From Sinomonas sp. P10A9 (GTDB lineage: Bacteria > Actinomycetota > Actinomycetes > Actinomycetales > Micrococcaceae), in assembly GCF_041022165.1 (NCBI RefSeq), contig NZ_CP163302.1, positions 620,001-684,000 of the forward strand: DNA of 64,000 bases, given 5' to 3'. The position numbers and the translations under genes are program-made. Positions 43,497 through 51,754 of the stretch are shown in pieces. The notes beneath the pieces are model-generated. The model saw only the letters and a program-made list of their open reading frames with translations. It searched no databases and was not told the DNA's origin. Positions within the stretch are counted from its first letter, which is position 1; every line of letters starts with the position of its first letter.

Positions 43497-46235
43497 GTGA
43501 GCACAGAGACGGTCTCGGAGAGACTTCAGCTGGCGGTCGCGGAGGCCGCGGCCATGCCGGCGCAGGGAGTCCTGGCAGCGCTGGGGACCTCGGTGCGCGG
43601 CCTGACCGAGGAGGAGGCCGCGCGGCGCCTCGCGCAGGGCGCGAACGTGCTTGAGGCCCATCGTGTGAGCTGGTTCCACGTGCTCGTGCGGCAGTTCGCG
43701 AGCCCGCTCCAGGCGCTTCTGGTGGCCGCCGCGGCCATGTCCTTCGCAACGGGGGACCAGCTCAACGCGACCATCATCATCGCGATCCTCCTCGGCAGTG
43801 CGCTGCTCGGATTCGCCAACGAGTTCCGCGCCGAGAAGACCGCGGCGGACCTCCACGAGCGGATCTCCCACACCGTTGTGGTAGTTCGCGACGGTGCAGA
43901 GCGCCAGCTCCCCGTGCGCGAGCTCGTTGCAGGGGACATCATCAGGATCGGCCTCGGCAACATCGTCCCCGCCGATGCCCGCGTGCTCGAGGCCATAGGC
44001 CTCGAGGCGGACGAGGGCGTCCTCACGGGCGAGTCCGCCGCCGTCGAGAAGTCCGCGGACCCTGTTCCCGAGGGCCCTGGTGGCGCCCGACCGGATCTCG
44101 CCGACCTGACCGACTGCCTCCTCATGGGCACCGTGATCCATGCGGGCTCGGCCCGCGCGGTCGTCACTGCGACGGGCCACGAGACCGAGTTCGGCAGGAT
44201 CGCCGCGGGGCTCGCCCAGGGCGTGCCGGAGACGGGATTCCAGCGGGGACTCAAGGAGTTCTCGCTCATGCTCCTGTGGGTCGGAGTCTTCCTCACGGTC
44301 GGCATCCTCGTCATCAACCTGCTCCTGCAGCGGCCATTCCTCGACTCAGTCCTGTTCTCCCTCGCGATTGCGGTGGGCATCACTCCGCAGCTGCTGCCCG
44401 CCGTCGTGAGCACCTCCCTCGCCGCCGGCTCGCGGCTCCTCGCAAAGCGCGGCGTCCTGGTCAAGCGGCTCCTCGCCATCGAGGACCTCGGCAACCTCGA
44501 CGTCCTCATCACGGACAAGACGGGGACGCTCACCGAAGGCCGGATCGGCTTCGAGGAGGCCGTTCCCGCGGCGGGGACGCCCGCAGGGGTGTCCTCGGAC
44601 GACGCCGTGCGCCGGCTCACCGAGCTCGCTCTGCTGTGCTGCGAGGTCGATCCCGCAGTCCCCGGCGCGACAGGCGCCGGCCAGAACCCGGTCGACGAGG
44701 CCCTCTGGGAGGCCTTCCCCGATCTCCCTGCCGGGCTGACCGATCGCACACGCCGGTCCATCCGCCCCTTCGATCACGAGACACGCACCATGGAGACCGT
44801 CGTAGCCTCGGCGCTCGGGCCCGTGCGCATCCTCAAGGGCGCGCCCGAGGCGGTCATCACGGCCTGCACGAACGTGTCCGACGAGGACCGCGGCGCCCTT
44901 GACGAGCTGTTTCGTCGGGGTGCACGCGTGGTCGCCGTTGCGAGCGGGCCGGCCTCCGCGGACGGGACGCACGACGCCGCCGCGCCTCTCACGCTCGACG
45001 GCTTCCTGAGCTTCTTCGACAGGCCCAAGGCGGACGCCCGGGCGTCGCTCGCGAGGCTCGCCAGCCTCGCGGTGGACCTCAAGGTCGCCACGGGAGACAA
45101 CGCGCTCGTGGCCGAGCACGTCGTCTCTGTGCTCAAGATGGACCCCGGAACCACCCTGACCGGCACCGAGATCGAGGCGATGGACGACGACGCCCTCGCC
45201 GCCGCCGCGCCCGGCGCGCGGATCTTCGCTCGAGTCTCCCCGGAGCAGAAGGCCCGCATCGTGACGGTCCTGCGGCGCACGCACTCCGTCGGGTTCCTCG
45301 GCGACGGCGTCAACGACGCCCTCGCGCTCAACCGCGCCGACGTCGGCATTTCCGTCGATTCGGCGACGGACGTCGCGAAGGATGCGGCCGACGTCGTGCT
45401 CCTCGAGAAGGACCTCGACGTCCTCGCCGACGGCGTCATGGGCGGCCGGCGCATCTTCGCCAACACGATCAAGTACCTGCTCATGGGCACGAGCAGCAAC
45501 TTCGGCAACATGTTCTCTGCGGCCACAGCGAGCGCCTTCCTGAGCTTCCTGCCCATGCTGCCCGGTCAGATCCTGCTCAACAATCTGCTCTACGACTCGA
45601 GCCAGCTCGCCATCCCGACCGACGAGGTGGATCGCGAGCAGCTGCGCAAGCCCGCGCATTGGGACATCGCCGGGATCCGGCGCTTCATGATCGCCTTCGG
45701 CCCGATCTCATCGCTGTTCGACTTCGCTACGTTCGGCCTCATGCTGTGGGTGTTCCAGGCCGCGCCCGAGGAGTTCCGGGCGGGCTGGTTCGTCGAGTCG
45801 CTCGCGACCCAGACCCTTATCGTCTTCGTGATCCGCACGCGGCGCATCCCCTTCCTGCGCAGCCGGGCCTCGGCCGCGCTCACCGCGAGCGTCCTGACCG
45901 TAGTGGCGATCGGCGCCATCCTGCCGTACACACCCATCGGCGACGTCGTGGGATTCCGGCCGCTCCCGGCAGACTTCTTCCTGGCGCTCGTGGGCATGGT
46001 GCTCCTGTACCTCGTGCTCGTGGAGACGGCCAAGCACTTCTATTACAGGGCCGAGGACGCCCGGGCGGCCCGCGAGGCGCCGACCCGGGCTAAGGAGTTC
46101 GCGGCCGCGAAGGCCGTGGGCCTGCACCACGGCCACGCGCGGGTCCGCCGCCGCGCCGCGCCTTTCGTTGTCCACACTGGCAGGCCGCGGTTCCGCCGCC
46201 CGCCCGTGAACGGGCGGGCGGCCGGGCCCCGCTGA
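43497..46235 (+). CDS. mgtA: Magnesium-translocating P-type ATPase
   Basis: 912 residues, P3B-type. Motifs: LTGESAAVEKS, phosphorylated Asp340 in DKTGTLTEG, KGAPEAV in the nucleotide domain, GDGVNDALALNRADVGISV in the hinge. Four N-terminal and six C-terminal transmembrane helices fit the type, with LPMLPGQILLNNLLYDSSQLAIPTD the typical MgtA core. Imports Mg2+ in the inward direction, using ATP. GTG start at 43497, right behind a repeat-like CATGACCCCGTG, with no clear Shine-Dalgarno. A basic tail of about 50 residues (RRRAAPFVVHTGR...) is unusual for the family. In mycobacteria related cation ATPases belong to the dormancy set, though this is only suggestive here. Confidence 0.92.
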   Translation: MSTETVSERLQLAVAEAAAMPAQGVLAALGTSVRGLTEEEAARRLAQGANVLEAHRVSWFHVLVRQFASPLQALLVAAAAMSFATGDQLNATIIIAILLGSALLGFANEFRAEKTAADLHERISHTVVVVRDGAERQLPVRELVAGDIIRIGLGNIVPADARVLEAIGLEADEGVLTGESAAVEKSADPVPEGPGGARPDLADLTDCLLMGTVIHAGSARAVVTATGHETEFGRIAAGLAQGVPETGFQRGLKEFSLMLLWVGVFLTVGILVINLLLQRPFLDSVLFSLAIAVGITPQLLPAVVSTSLAAGSRLLAKRGVLVKRLLAIEDLGNLDVLITDKTGTLTEGRIGFEEAVPAAGTPAGVSSDDAVRRLTELALLCCEVDPAVPGATGAGQNPVDEALWEAFPDLPAGLTDRTRRSIRPFDHETRTMETVVASALGPVRILKGAPEAVITACTNVSDEDRGALDELFRRGARVVAVASGPASADGTHDAAAPLTLDGFLSFFDRPKADARASLARLASLAVDLKVATGDNALVAEHVVSVLKMDPGTTLTGTEIEAMDDDALAAAAPGARIFARVSPEQKARIVTVLRRTHSVGFLGDGVNDALALNRADVGISVDSATDVAKDAADVVLLEKDLDVLADGVMGGRRIFANTIKYLLMGTSSNFGNMFSAATASAFLSFLPMLPGQILLNNLLYDSSQLAIPTDEVDREQLRKPAHWDIAGIRRFMIAFGPISSLFDFATFGLMLWVFQAAPEEFRAGWFVESLATQTLIVFVIRTRRIPFLRSRASAALTASVLTVVAIGAILPYTPIGDVVGFRPLPADFFLALVGMVLLYLVLVETAKHFYYRAEDARAAREAPTRAKEFAAAKAVGLHHGHARVRRRAAPFVVHTGRPRFRRPPVNGRAAGPR

Positions 46236-46430
46236 CCCCCGGGCGCCGGAGCCAGAGAACGATTGCGCGTTGGGAAGGGCCGGGTCCAGCGCTTGTGCAG
46301 AAGGCCCGAGGAGAAGCTCAGATCCACACAAATCAGCAGGCCTGCGGGTGTGCCGCTGGAGCGCACCGTAACACCACGTTGTGGCACGCGGGCCAAGACG
46401 GTCGGGTCTAGTCTGACGGCGGCCCCGAAT

Positions 46431-47450
46431 TTAGTTGGCTCCGCGAGGGCGCCAAGTGACAGTGGACGATCGAAGCCTAAGTTTCGGCGGGACCAGATCA
46501 CTGATTGGGGTGTTCTGGCCATCGTCTAAGAGGTGGAGCAGCCGGCGTGCGGCACGTCGCCCGATTTCCTCGGGGAATCCGGCGACGGAGGTCAGCGGAG
46601 GTGCCTGGGTGGCGGCGAGCCGTGTGTCGTCGAAAGAAGCGACGGCAATGTCCTCGCCTGGACGGAGTTCTCGACGGCGGAGTTCCTCGTAGATGCCGAG
46701 AGCAACGATGTCGTTGTATGCCACCACCGCGTCCGGGAGGCGCCCGCGGTCCAGCATGGCCGCCGTGGCCTCGGCCCCGCCCGTTGGGGTGATGCGGGAG
46801 CGGTGTTCGTCGTCGTTCCAGAACTCAATTCCGCGCGCGGTGAGTTCCTGCGCAAGTCCCTTGCAGCGCTCGGAGGTCGAGGAGGCGGGGAGGCCCCCGA
46901 GGAACGCGACCGTTCTGCAGCCGATGGAAGCGAGGTGGTTGCCGAGGAGCTCACCTCCGGCGATGTTGTCGCTTCCCACGTAGTCTAGGCCTTCGATCCG
47001 GCGGGCCACGGTCACAGTGGGCGTCTTTGCCGTGGTGATCAATGAGACGATCTTGTTCGGGTCGGAGTCGGGGGCAGGGAGTATGAGGAAGCCGTCGACC
47101 TGTCGCTCGATCATTGCGGTCATGAGCTCGTGCTGGCGTCCGGCTTCGTCGTGGCTGTATCCGATGAAGATGGTATAGCCCGCCTCATGGGCGATTTCGT
47201 CTGCGGCCATCGCAAGCTCGGCGAAGTAGGGGTTGATGATCTCGGTGACGATCAGGCCGAGGGTCATGCTGCGGCTCTGCCGCAGGTTCGCGGCGCTTCG
47301 GTTGTAGACGTAACCGAGCTCAGCCATTGCCCTGCGCACCTTCTCCGAGGTGGCCTCGGGGATCTTGGAGCTTCCCCGCAGGACGAGGGAAGCAGTCGAG
47401 CGTGACACGCCCGCCGCACGGCTAACGTCGTCGAGAGTGATGCGGGCCAC
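46431..47450 (-). CDS. LacI-family transcriptional regulator
   Basis: 339 residues from the GTG at 47450, with AAGGAGCAAC just before. N-terminal LacI helix-turn-helix: ITLDDVSRAAGVSRSTASLVLRG, hinge helix NRSAANLRQ, then a periplasmic-binding-like effector domain with INPYFAELAMAADEIAHEAGYTIFIGYSHDEAG and FLGGLPASSTSERCKG. Closely similar in the first 80 residues to the regulator at 59125-60150. It is the last gene of the catabolic operon, 111 bases after the MHS permease. Probably senses a substrate or product of the locus. Confidence 0.9.
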   Translation of the reverse strand: MARITLDDVSRAAGVSRSTASLVLRGSSKIPEATSEKVRRAMAELGYVYNRSAANLRQSRSMTLGLIVTEIINPYFAELAMAADEIAHEAGYTIFIGYSHDEAGRQHELMTAMIERQVDGFLILPAPDSDPNKIVSLITTAKTPTVTVARRIEGLDYVGSDNIAGGELLGNHLASIGCRTVAFLGGLPASSTSERCKGLAQELTARGIEFWNDDEHRSRITPTGGAEATAAMLDRGRLPDAVVAYNDIVALGIYEELRRRELRPGEDIAVASFDDTRLAATQAPPLTSVAGFPEEIGRRAARRLLHLLDDGQNTPISDLVPPKLRLRSSTVTWRPRGAN

Positions 47451-47561
47451 CGTTGCTCCTTCACGCTCAATCTGTGCGCTGCGCTGGATGTTGAATGTTG
47501 ACCCTATCAACGCTCGAGGGCCTGGGCGGCGTGCCGTCCAGGCCCTTCGGGTTGCCGTTGC

Positions 47562-48938
47562 CTAGTCGGCGATCGCGTCTGTTGTCCGGTCCAGGTCCCT
47601 GCCGCGGGTCTCAGGCATGAAGAACGTGGCGACCACAGTGATGGCGGTGAGGACTGCAAGGTAGCCTGCGATCGGTATCCAGGCACCGTTCCCGGATCCG
47701 CTCGCGCTCATGATGGCAGCCCCAACCATGGGAGCGATGCCTCCTGCAAAGACCGCCGAGACTTCGCGTGCGACCGAAGCCCCAAGGTAGCGCTGGCGTG
47801 ATCCGAAGAGTTCGCACATGAGAGCGCTCTGGGCTCCGAACATCCCCCATGAACCGATTCCGAGGCCGAGCGAGATGACGATGATGGTGCTGAGGGTGTC
47901 GCCGTGGCTGAGGACCCACCAGATCGGGAAGACGGTGAGGAGCTGGTACACGGCAAGGGCACGGTAGACGGGCCTGCGCCCGTAGCGGTCGGTGAGGCGG
48001 CCGGCGACGGGCACCATGGCGGCACCGACTGCAGCGGCGATGACGAGCGACAGAGCACCAATGGGGCCCTTGATCCCCACCGCTGCACTGGAGACGTAGG
48101 CGACGGCGAACGCCTGGTAGATGGATGATCCCCCGTTCTCCGCCATCCGCAGCCCGAGTCCGATGAGGATGGTCTTCCAAGACCTCGTGACCAGGGTCCG
48201 CAGGGGACGGTTCTCGATCTGCTCGTTGGCTTCGAGTCTAACGAAGGTCGGGGACTCGCGAAGTTTGAGGCGGATGAAGATCGCGACACCGAGGATGAGG
48301 ACGCTGGAGAGGAAGGGGATGCGCCACAGCCACGTCTGGGAGATCGGGGTGGAAGCAGAGGCGCCCAGCATGAGGAAGTAGACGACGGCTGCGACCACGG
48401 TGCCGATCTGGACGCCAAGGAAGGGCAGCGAGGCGAGGTATCCGCGCCTGGCCGGCGGAGCGAATTCGGCCATGAGGACTGATGCGCCGCTCATCTCGGC
48501 TCCGGCTCCGAGTCCTTGGACGAGCCTGAGGACAATGAGCAGGATCGGGGCGAGGACCCCGGCTCCCCCCTTGCCGTACCAGTCGCCGGAGGCCCCATGG
48601 TAGGTGGGCAGCACGCCGATGAGGGTGCTCCCTCCGCCCATGAGCAGGATCGTGGCCATGAGCACGAATTTGCGGCCCACGCGGTCGCCGAGGCGGCCGA
48701 AGACGATCCCGCCCACGGGGCGGACGGCGAATCCGAGGAAGTAAGTGCCGAAGCTAAGGATGAGGGCGGTGGCGGGGTCGTTGCCGGGGAAGAAGAGCGG
48801 GCCGAAGACGAGTGCCGAGGCGAGGCTGTAGAGCGCGAAGTCGTAGTACTCCATGGCGCTGCCGAGCGAGCTGGCCCAGCCTGCCCGGCGTAGGTCGGCG
48901 ACGGCGACGGTTCGAGTGATGGGGGCGGCGATGCTCAT
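47562..48938 (-). CDS. MHS-family MFS metabolite:proton symporter
   Basis: 458 residues with 12 helices. MHS signature SSLGSAMEYYDFALYSLASAL (WYDF variant with Glu-Tyr-Tyr-Asp-Phe) and GRLGDRVGRKFVLMATILLMG are present, then VQGLGAGAEMSGASVLMAEFAPPARRG. The shikimate/metabolite symporter group imports organic acids, aromatic acids or betaines. As a member of the catabolic operon (ATGA overlap with the upstream GMC gene), it likely imports the acid or aglycone processed by the enzymes. A different transporter from the ABC system on the other strand, so at least two compounds are taken up. Confidence 0.9.
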   Translation of the reverse strand: MSIAAPITRTVAVADLRRAGWASSLGSAMEYYDFALYSLASALVFGPLFFPGNDPATALILSFGTYFLGFAVRPVGGIVFGRLGDRVGRKFVLMATILLMGGGSTLIGVLPTYHGASGDWYGKGGAGVLAPILLIVLRLVQGLGAGAEMSGASVLMAEFAPPARRGYLASLPFLGVQIGTVVAAVVYFLMLGASASTPISQTWLWRIPFLSSVLILGVAIFIRLKLRESPTFVRLEANEQIENRPLRTLVTRSWKTILIGLGLRMAENGGSSIYQAFAVAYVSSAAVGIKGPIGALSLVIAAAVGAAMVPVAGRLTDRYGRRPVYRALAVYQLLTVFPIWWVLSHGDTLSTIIVISLGLGIGSWGMFGAQSALMCELFGSRQRYLGASVAREVSAVFAGGIAPMVGAAIMSASGSGNGAWIPIAGYLAVLTAITVVATFFMPETRGRDLDRTTDAIAD

Positions 48939-50536
48939 GCAGATTGCTCCTGAGCGAACCCGGTTGCGCGACGGTCCTCGCGGAGGATGCTATCGGCTAC
49001 GCGCAGTGAGTTCGCGGCGATGGTGAGGGCGGGGTTGAGTGCTGCGGAGGAGGGGAAGAAGGACGAGTCGACGATCCAGAGGTTCTCGACGTCGTGAGCC
49101 CGGCAGTCCTTATTCAGGACGCTGGTCCGACGATCGAGTCCAGCCACCGCTGTACCGCACTGGTGGGAGTTGGTTTCGATTCCCATCCGCTGGGTGAAGA
49201 CGACGGGGTATCCGGCGCGGCGGACTGCCTTGGTGATGCGTCGGACGAGCTCTCGGTGGGCTCCGAGGTTGGTGGGGGTCCACCAGATGTTGATCTGTCC
49301 GTTGACAAGGCGGACTCCGTTCTCCTGGCGGGGCAAGTCCTCGGTGGTGAGGTAGATGTCGATGCTGCGGTCGCTCATGGCCTTCAGCAGCCAGTTCGGC
49401 GCCCAGGGCTTGGCCATCTTGAGCATGGCCGAGCGGAGTTTACCGAGCATCTGCAGGTTCCCGAGGGGCATGGGCGTGGTCGGGCCAGCCTCGTACCAGT
49501 CGTTGAGCCCGAGCGTCTTCTGCCACTGGGTGCGGTTGATGCGGGTGGGGTTGATGCCGATGAAGAATGTGCTGTTGTGGACCATGTAGTTCCTGCCGAC
49601 GAGGCCGGAGGCGTTGGCGAGCCCGTCCGGGTGCTGTCCCGATGCCGAGCGCAGGAGCACGGCGGCCGAGTTCACTGCGCCCGCGGCGAGGATGAAGCGG
49701 TCCGCCTCGATGCGCAGGACCTTCCCGCCCCGTTCGGCCAGGGCGGCCACGATGTGGGCGCCGCTGTCGTCGGTCACCAGCCGCAGCACGGTGGTACCTG
49801 TCATGAGCTTGACTCCGGAGGCGATCGCGGGGTTCACCGTGATCTTCTCGGCGTCGGACTTCATGCCGGTCCGGTCGGGGGCGCCGTCGACGGTGGCGAC
49901 CCTGCGGCGGTCCTCGGCGGTCTCGACGGCGAGGCCGTTGGGCATGTGGTAAGGGTGCAGGCCCTGGTGCCGGAAGGAGGCCCCAAGGCGTTTCACGGCG
50001 TCCTCGTGCTCGAGTGCCGGGAACGGGTAGGGCTCGGAGTGCGCCGGCTCCGTGGGGTCCTCGCCGAGGACCCCACGGACCTGGAAGAGCTTCTCGGCCC
50101 GGGTGTAGTAGGGCTCTAGCTCGTTGTAGCCGATCGGCCATGCCGGGGAGATTCCGTCCTCGTGGACGGTCTCTTCGAAGTCGCTGCGCCGGAACCGGGG
50201 AAGGCAGGCTCCGTAGACCTTGGTGTTGCCGCCGACCCAGTAGTAGACGCCGGGCTTGAACCGCGCACCGCTGGTCCCGTCGGCCCAGTACTCGGCGTTC
50301 TTGTAGCGGCCCTCGAGGTAGACCTTGTCGAGGTCGGCGTTGGCGGCCTCGACAGGGAGGCGTTCGCCGCGTTCGAGGATCAGCACGCGCCGGCCGCTGT
50401 CCTTGAGGGCGTAGGCCATCGTGCCCCCGCCCATGCCGGAACCGACGATCACCGTGTCCGCGGTGACGACCTCGTCGTGCTCCGGCGCCTCGCTTATCTC
50501 CGGGGCCGGGGCCTCGGAGATGGACGCGTACGGCAT
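48935..50536 (-). CDS. GMC-family FAD oxidoreductase (pyranose oxidase/C-glycoside 3-oxidase-like?)
   Basis: 533 residues. FAD-binding GSGMGGGTMAYAL at 32-44, LERGERLP, then VYYWVGGNTKVYGACLPRFR as the second GMC block. Active-site pair is His458 (NSHQCGT) and Asn501 (LNPAL) at the C-terminus. Cytoplasmic; no Tat or Sec signal. It may oxidise a secondary hydroxyl of a sugar at C2 or C3. Pyranose 2-oxidases and C-glycoside 3-oxidases of actinobacteria belong to this GMC subgroup, but the assignment is by pattern only. Glucose dehydrogenase-like or alcohol oxidase activity is also possible. It starts with the last base of the GH88 stop and ends overlapping the MHS permease by 4 bases. Confidence 0.85.
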   Translation of the reverse strand: MPYASISEAPAPEISEAPEHDEVVTADTVIVGSGMGGGTMAYALKDSGRRVLILERGERLPVEAANADLDKVYLEGRYKNAEYWADGTSGARFKPGVYYWVGGNTKVYGACLPRFRRSDFEETVHEDGISPAWPIGYNELEPYYTRAEKLFQVRGVLGEDPTEPAHSEPYPFPALEHEDAVKRLGASFRHQGLHPYHMPNGLAVETAEDRRRVATVDGAPDRTGMKSDAEKITVNPAIASGVKLMTGTTVLRLVTDDSGAHIVAALAERGGKVLRIEADRFILAAGAVNSAAVLLRSASGQHPDGLANASGLVGRNYMVHNSTFFIGINPTRINRTQWQKTLGLNDWYEAGPTTPMPLGNLQMLGKLRSAMLKMAKPWAPNWLLKAMSDRSIDIYLTTEDLPRQENGVRLVNGQINIWWTPTNLGAHRELVRRITKAVRRAGYPVVFTQRMGIETNSHQCGTAVAGLDRRTSVLNKDCRAHDVENLWIVDSSFFPSSAALNPALTIAANSLRVADSILREDRRATGFAQEQSA

Positions 50537-51741
50537 CACTGGCTCCTTTCTGCATACCGCTGGATCTGGTCCACGGTGTCGAGGAACCAGTAGTCGCCCC
50601 ACATGACGGATTCGTCGACGCCGAGTCCCTTGCCCTCGTGGTAGGACCCGTGCTTGAGTACGCCTTCCCAGTCCTCCCCGGGGGAGGCGAGGAAGTCGTC
50701 CTGGCAGAGCCGTTCTATGACGGCGACGGCGTAGTCGGCGTAGGCGCGGGCCTTGACGGGGTCGGCAACGAGTCCTGCGAGCTGCCAGAGGCCGCCGGCG
50801 GCTGCGGCTGCCGCCGAGCTCTCGTATGGCCTGACGGGGTTGGGCTCGGCCCAGTCGTTCGGCGGAACAAGCCGGTCGCCGGTCTGCTCGAGGTAGAAGT
50901 CGGCCGCGGCCACGGCGGTGTCCAGGAAGCGGCGTTCTCCGGTGAACCGATAGACGGTGCCGAAGCCGTACAGAGCCCACGCCTGCCCGCGTGCCCAGGA
51001 CCCGTCGTCGGAGAAGCCTTGCTGGGTGGTCTGGCGCAGGAACGCTCCGGTCTCGATGTCGAACATGCCCTCGTGGGAGGCCGAGCCGTCCCCGCGCATG
51101 AGGTAGCGGCGGGTGGTGAGGCAGTGCTCGACGGCGTGCCGTCCCAGCCCGTCCTCGCCAGTCTGCTGGGCGGCGTAGAGGGCCATGTGGATGTTCATCA
51201 TGATGTCGATGAACAAGCTGTCCGGCTGGCGGAAGCTTGGCATGTACCGGCCTTTGTCCCGGTAGCGGCTCGCTGTTGTGCGCCCGGCCTCGATGAGGAC
51301 TTGTCGCTTGGCGTCGTCCCCGGTGGCCTCGAGCCAGCGCCGGTAGGTGGACCAGAAGAGGAAGCCGAGGTCGTGCACGGTGTCGTCGGCCTTGCGGTGC
51401 TCGATGATCTCCGAGTAGTGCTCGGCGGCTGCGCGGAACTCGGCGCGGCGCTCGGGCTCGGCTCGTTCGGAGAGCATCCACAGCTGGCCGCCGAGGAAGC
51501 CCTCGCACCAGTTCGTCCATGCTTCGGCGCCGACCGCCCATTTCCCGCCCTCGGTGTAGAGGGGGAATGCGTCGGGATGGCGGGTGATGAGGCCTGCGAC
51601 CTTTGCCGAGGCCGTGGCCCAGGCATTCGCGGCGGCTCCGGCGAAGCTGCCCGGCACCAAGTAGCCGGTGGGGAGCCGCACGGGCAGGAGGTGCGGCAGG
51701 ACGCTGGCGGCGCCCGCGGGGCGGTCTGCGGTGATGGTCAT
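50536..51741 (-). CDS. GH88-like unsaturated glucuronyl hydrolase
   Basis: 401 residues, (alpha/alpha)6 barrel. Landmarks are GGKWAVGAEAWTNWCEGFLGGQLWM, SFRQPDSLFIDIMMNIHMAL, and DGSWARGQAWALYGFGTVYRFTG with the GH88 SWARGQAW motif. The family hydrates and cleaves unsaturated glucuronyl residues of oligosaccharides made by polysaccharide lyases, releasing an unsaturated uronic acid. No signal, so it acts inside the cell. Some related barrel hydrolases (GH105, GH154-like) act on other uronides, so GH88 is the best but not certain call. Located between aldehyde dehydrogenase and GMC oxidase in the operon, with 13- and 1-base junctions. Confidence 0.85.
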   Translation of the reverse strand: MTITADRPAGAASVLPHLLPVRLPTGYLVPGSFAGAAANAWATASAKVAGLITRHPDAFPLYTEGGKWAVGAEAWTNWCEGFLGGQLWMLSERAEPERRAEFRAAAEHYSEIIEHRKADDTVHDLGFLFWSTYRRWLEATGDDAKRQVLIEAGRTTASRYRDKGRYMPSFRQPDSLFIDIMMNIHMALYAAQQTGEDGLGRHAVEHCLTTRRYLMRGDGSASHEGMFDIETGAFLRQTTQQGFSDDGSWARGQAWALYGFGTVYRFTGERRFLDTAVAAADFYLEQTGDRLVPPNDWAEPNPVRPYESSAAAAAAGGLWQLAGLVADPVKARAYADYAVAVIERLCQDDFLASPGEDWEGVLKHGSYHEGKGLGVDESVMWGDYWFLDTVDQIQRYAERSQ

Positions 51742-51754
51742 TCGGTGCTCCTTC

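Noticed and set aside
46236..46430. Possible small gene between mgtA and the LacI gene
   Set aside because: Only short frames without ribosome binding sites or recognisable sequence were seen.
50537..51541. Longer N-terminus for the GMC oxidoreductase
   Set aside because: This part is the GH88 gene in another frame; AGGAG before the ATG at 50536 and the 1-base junction fix the start.
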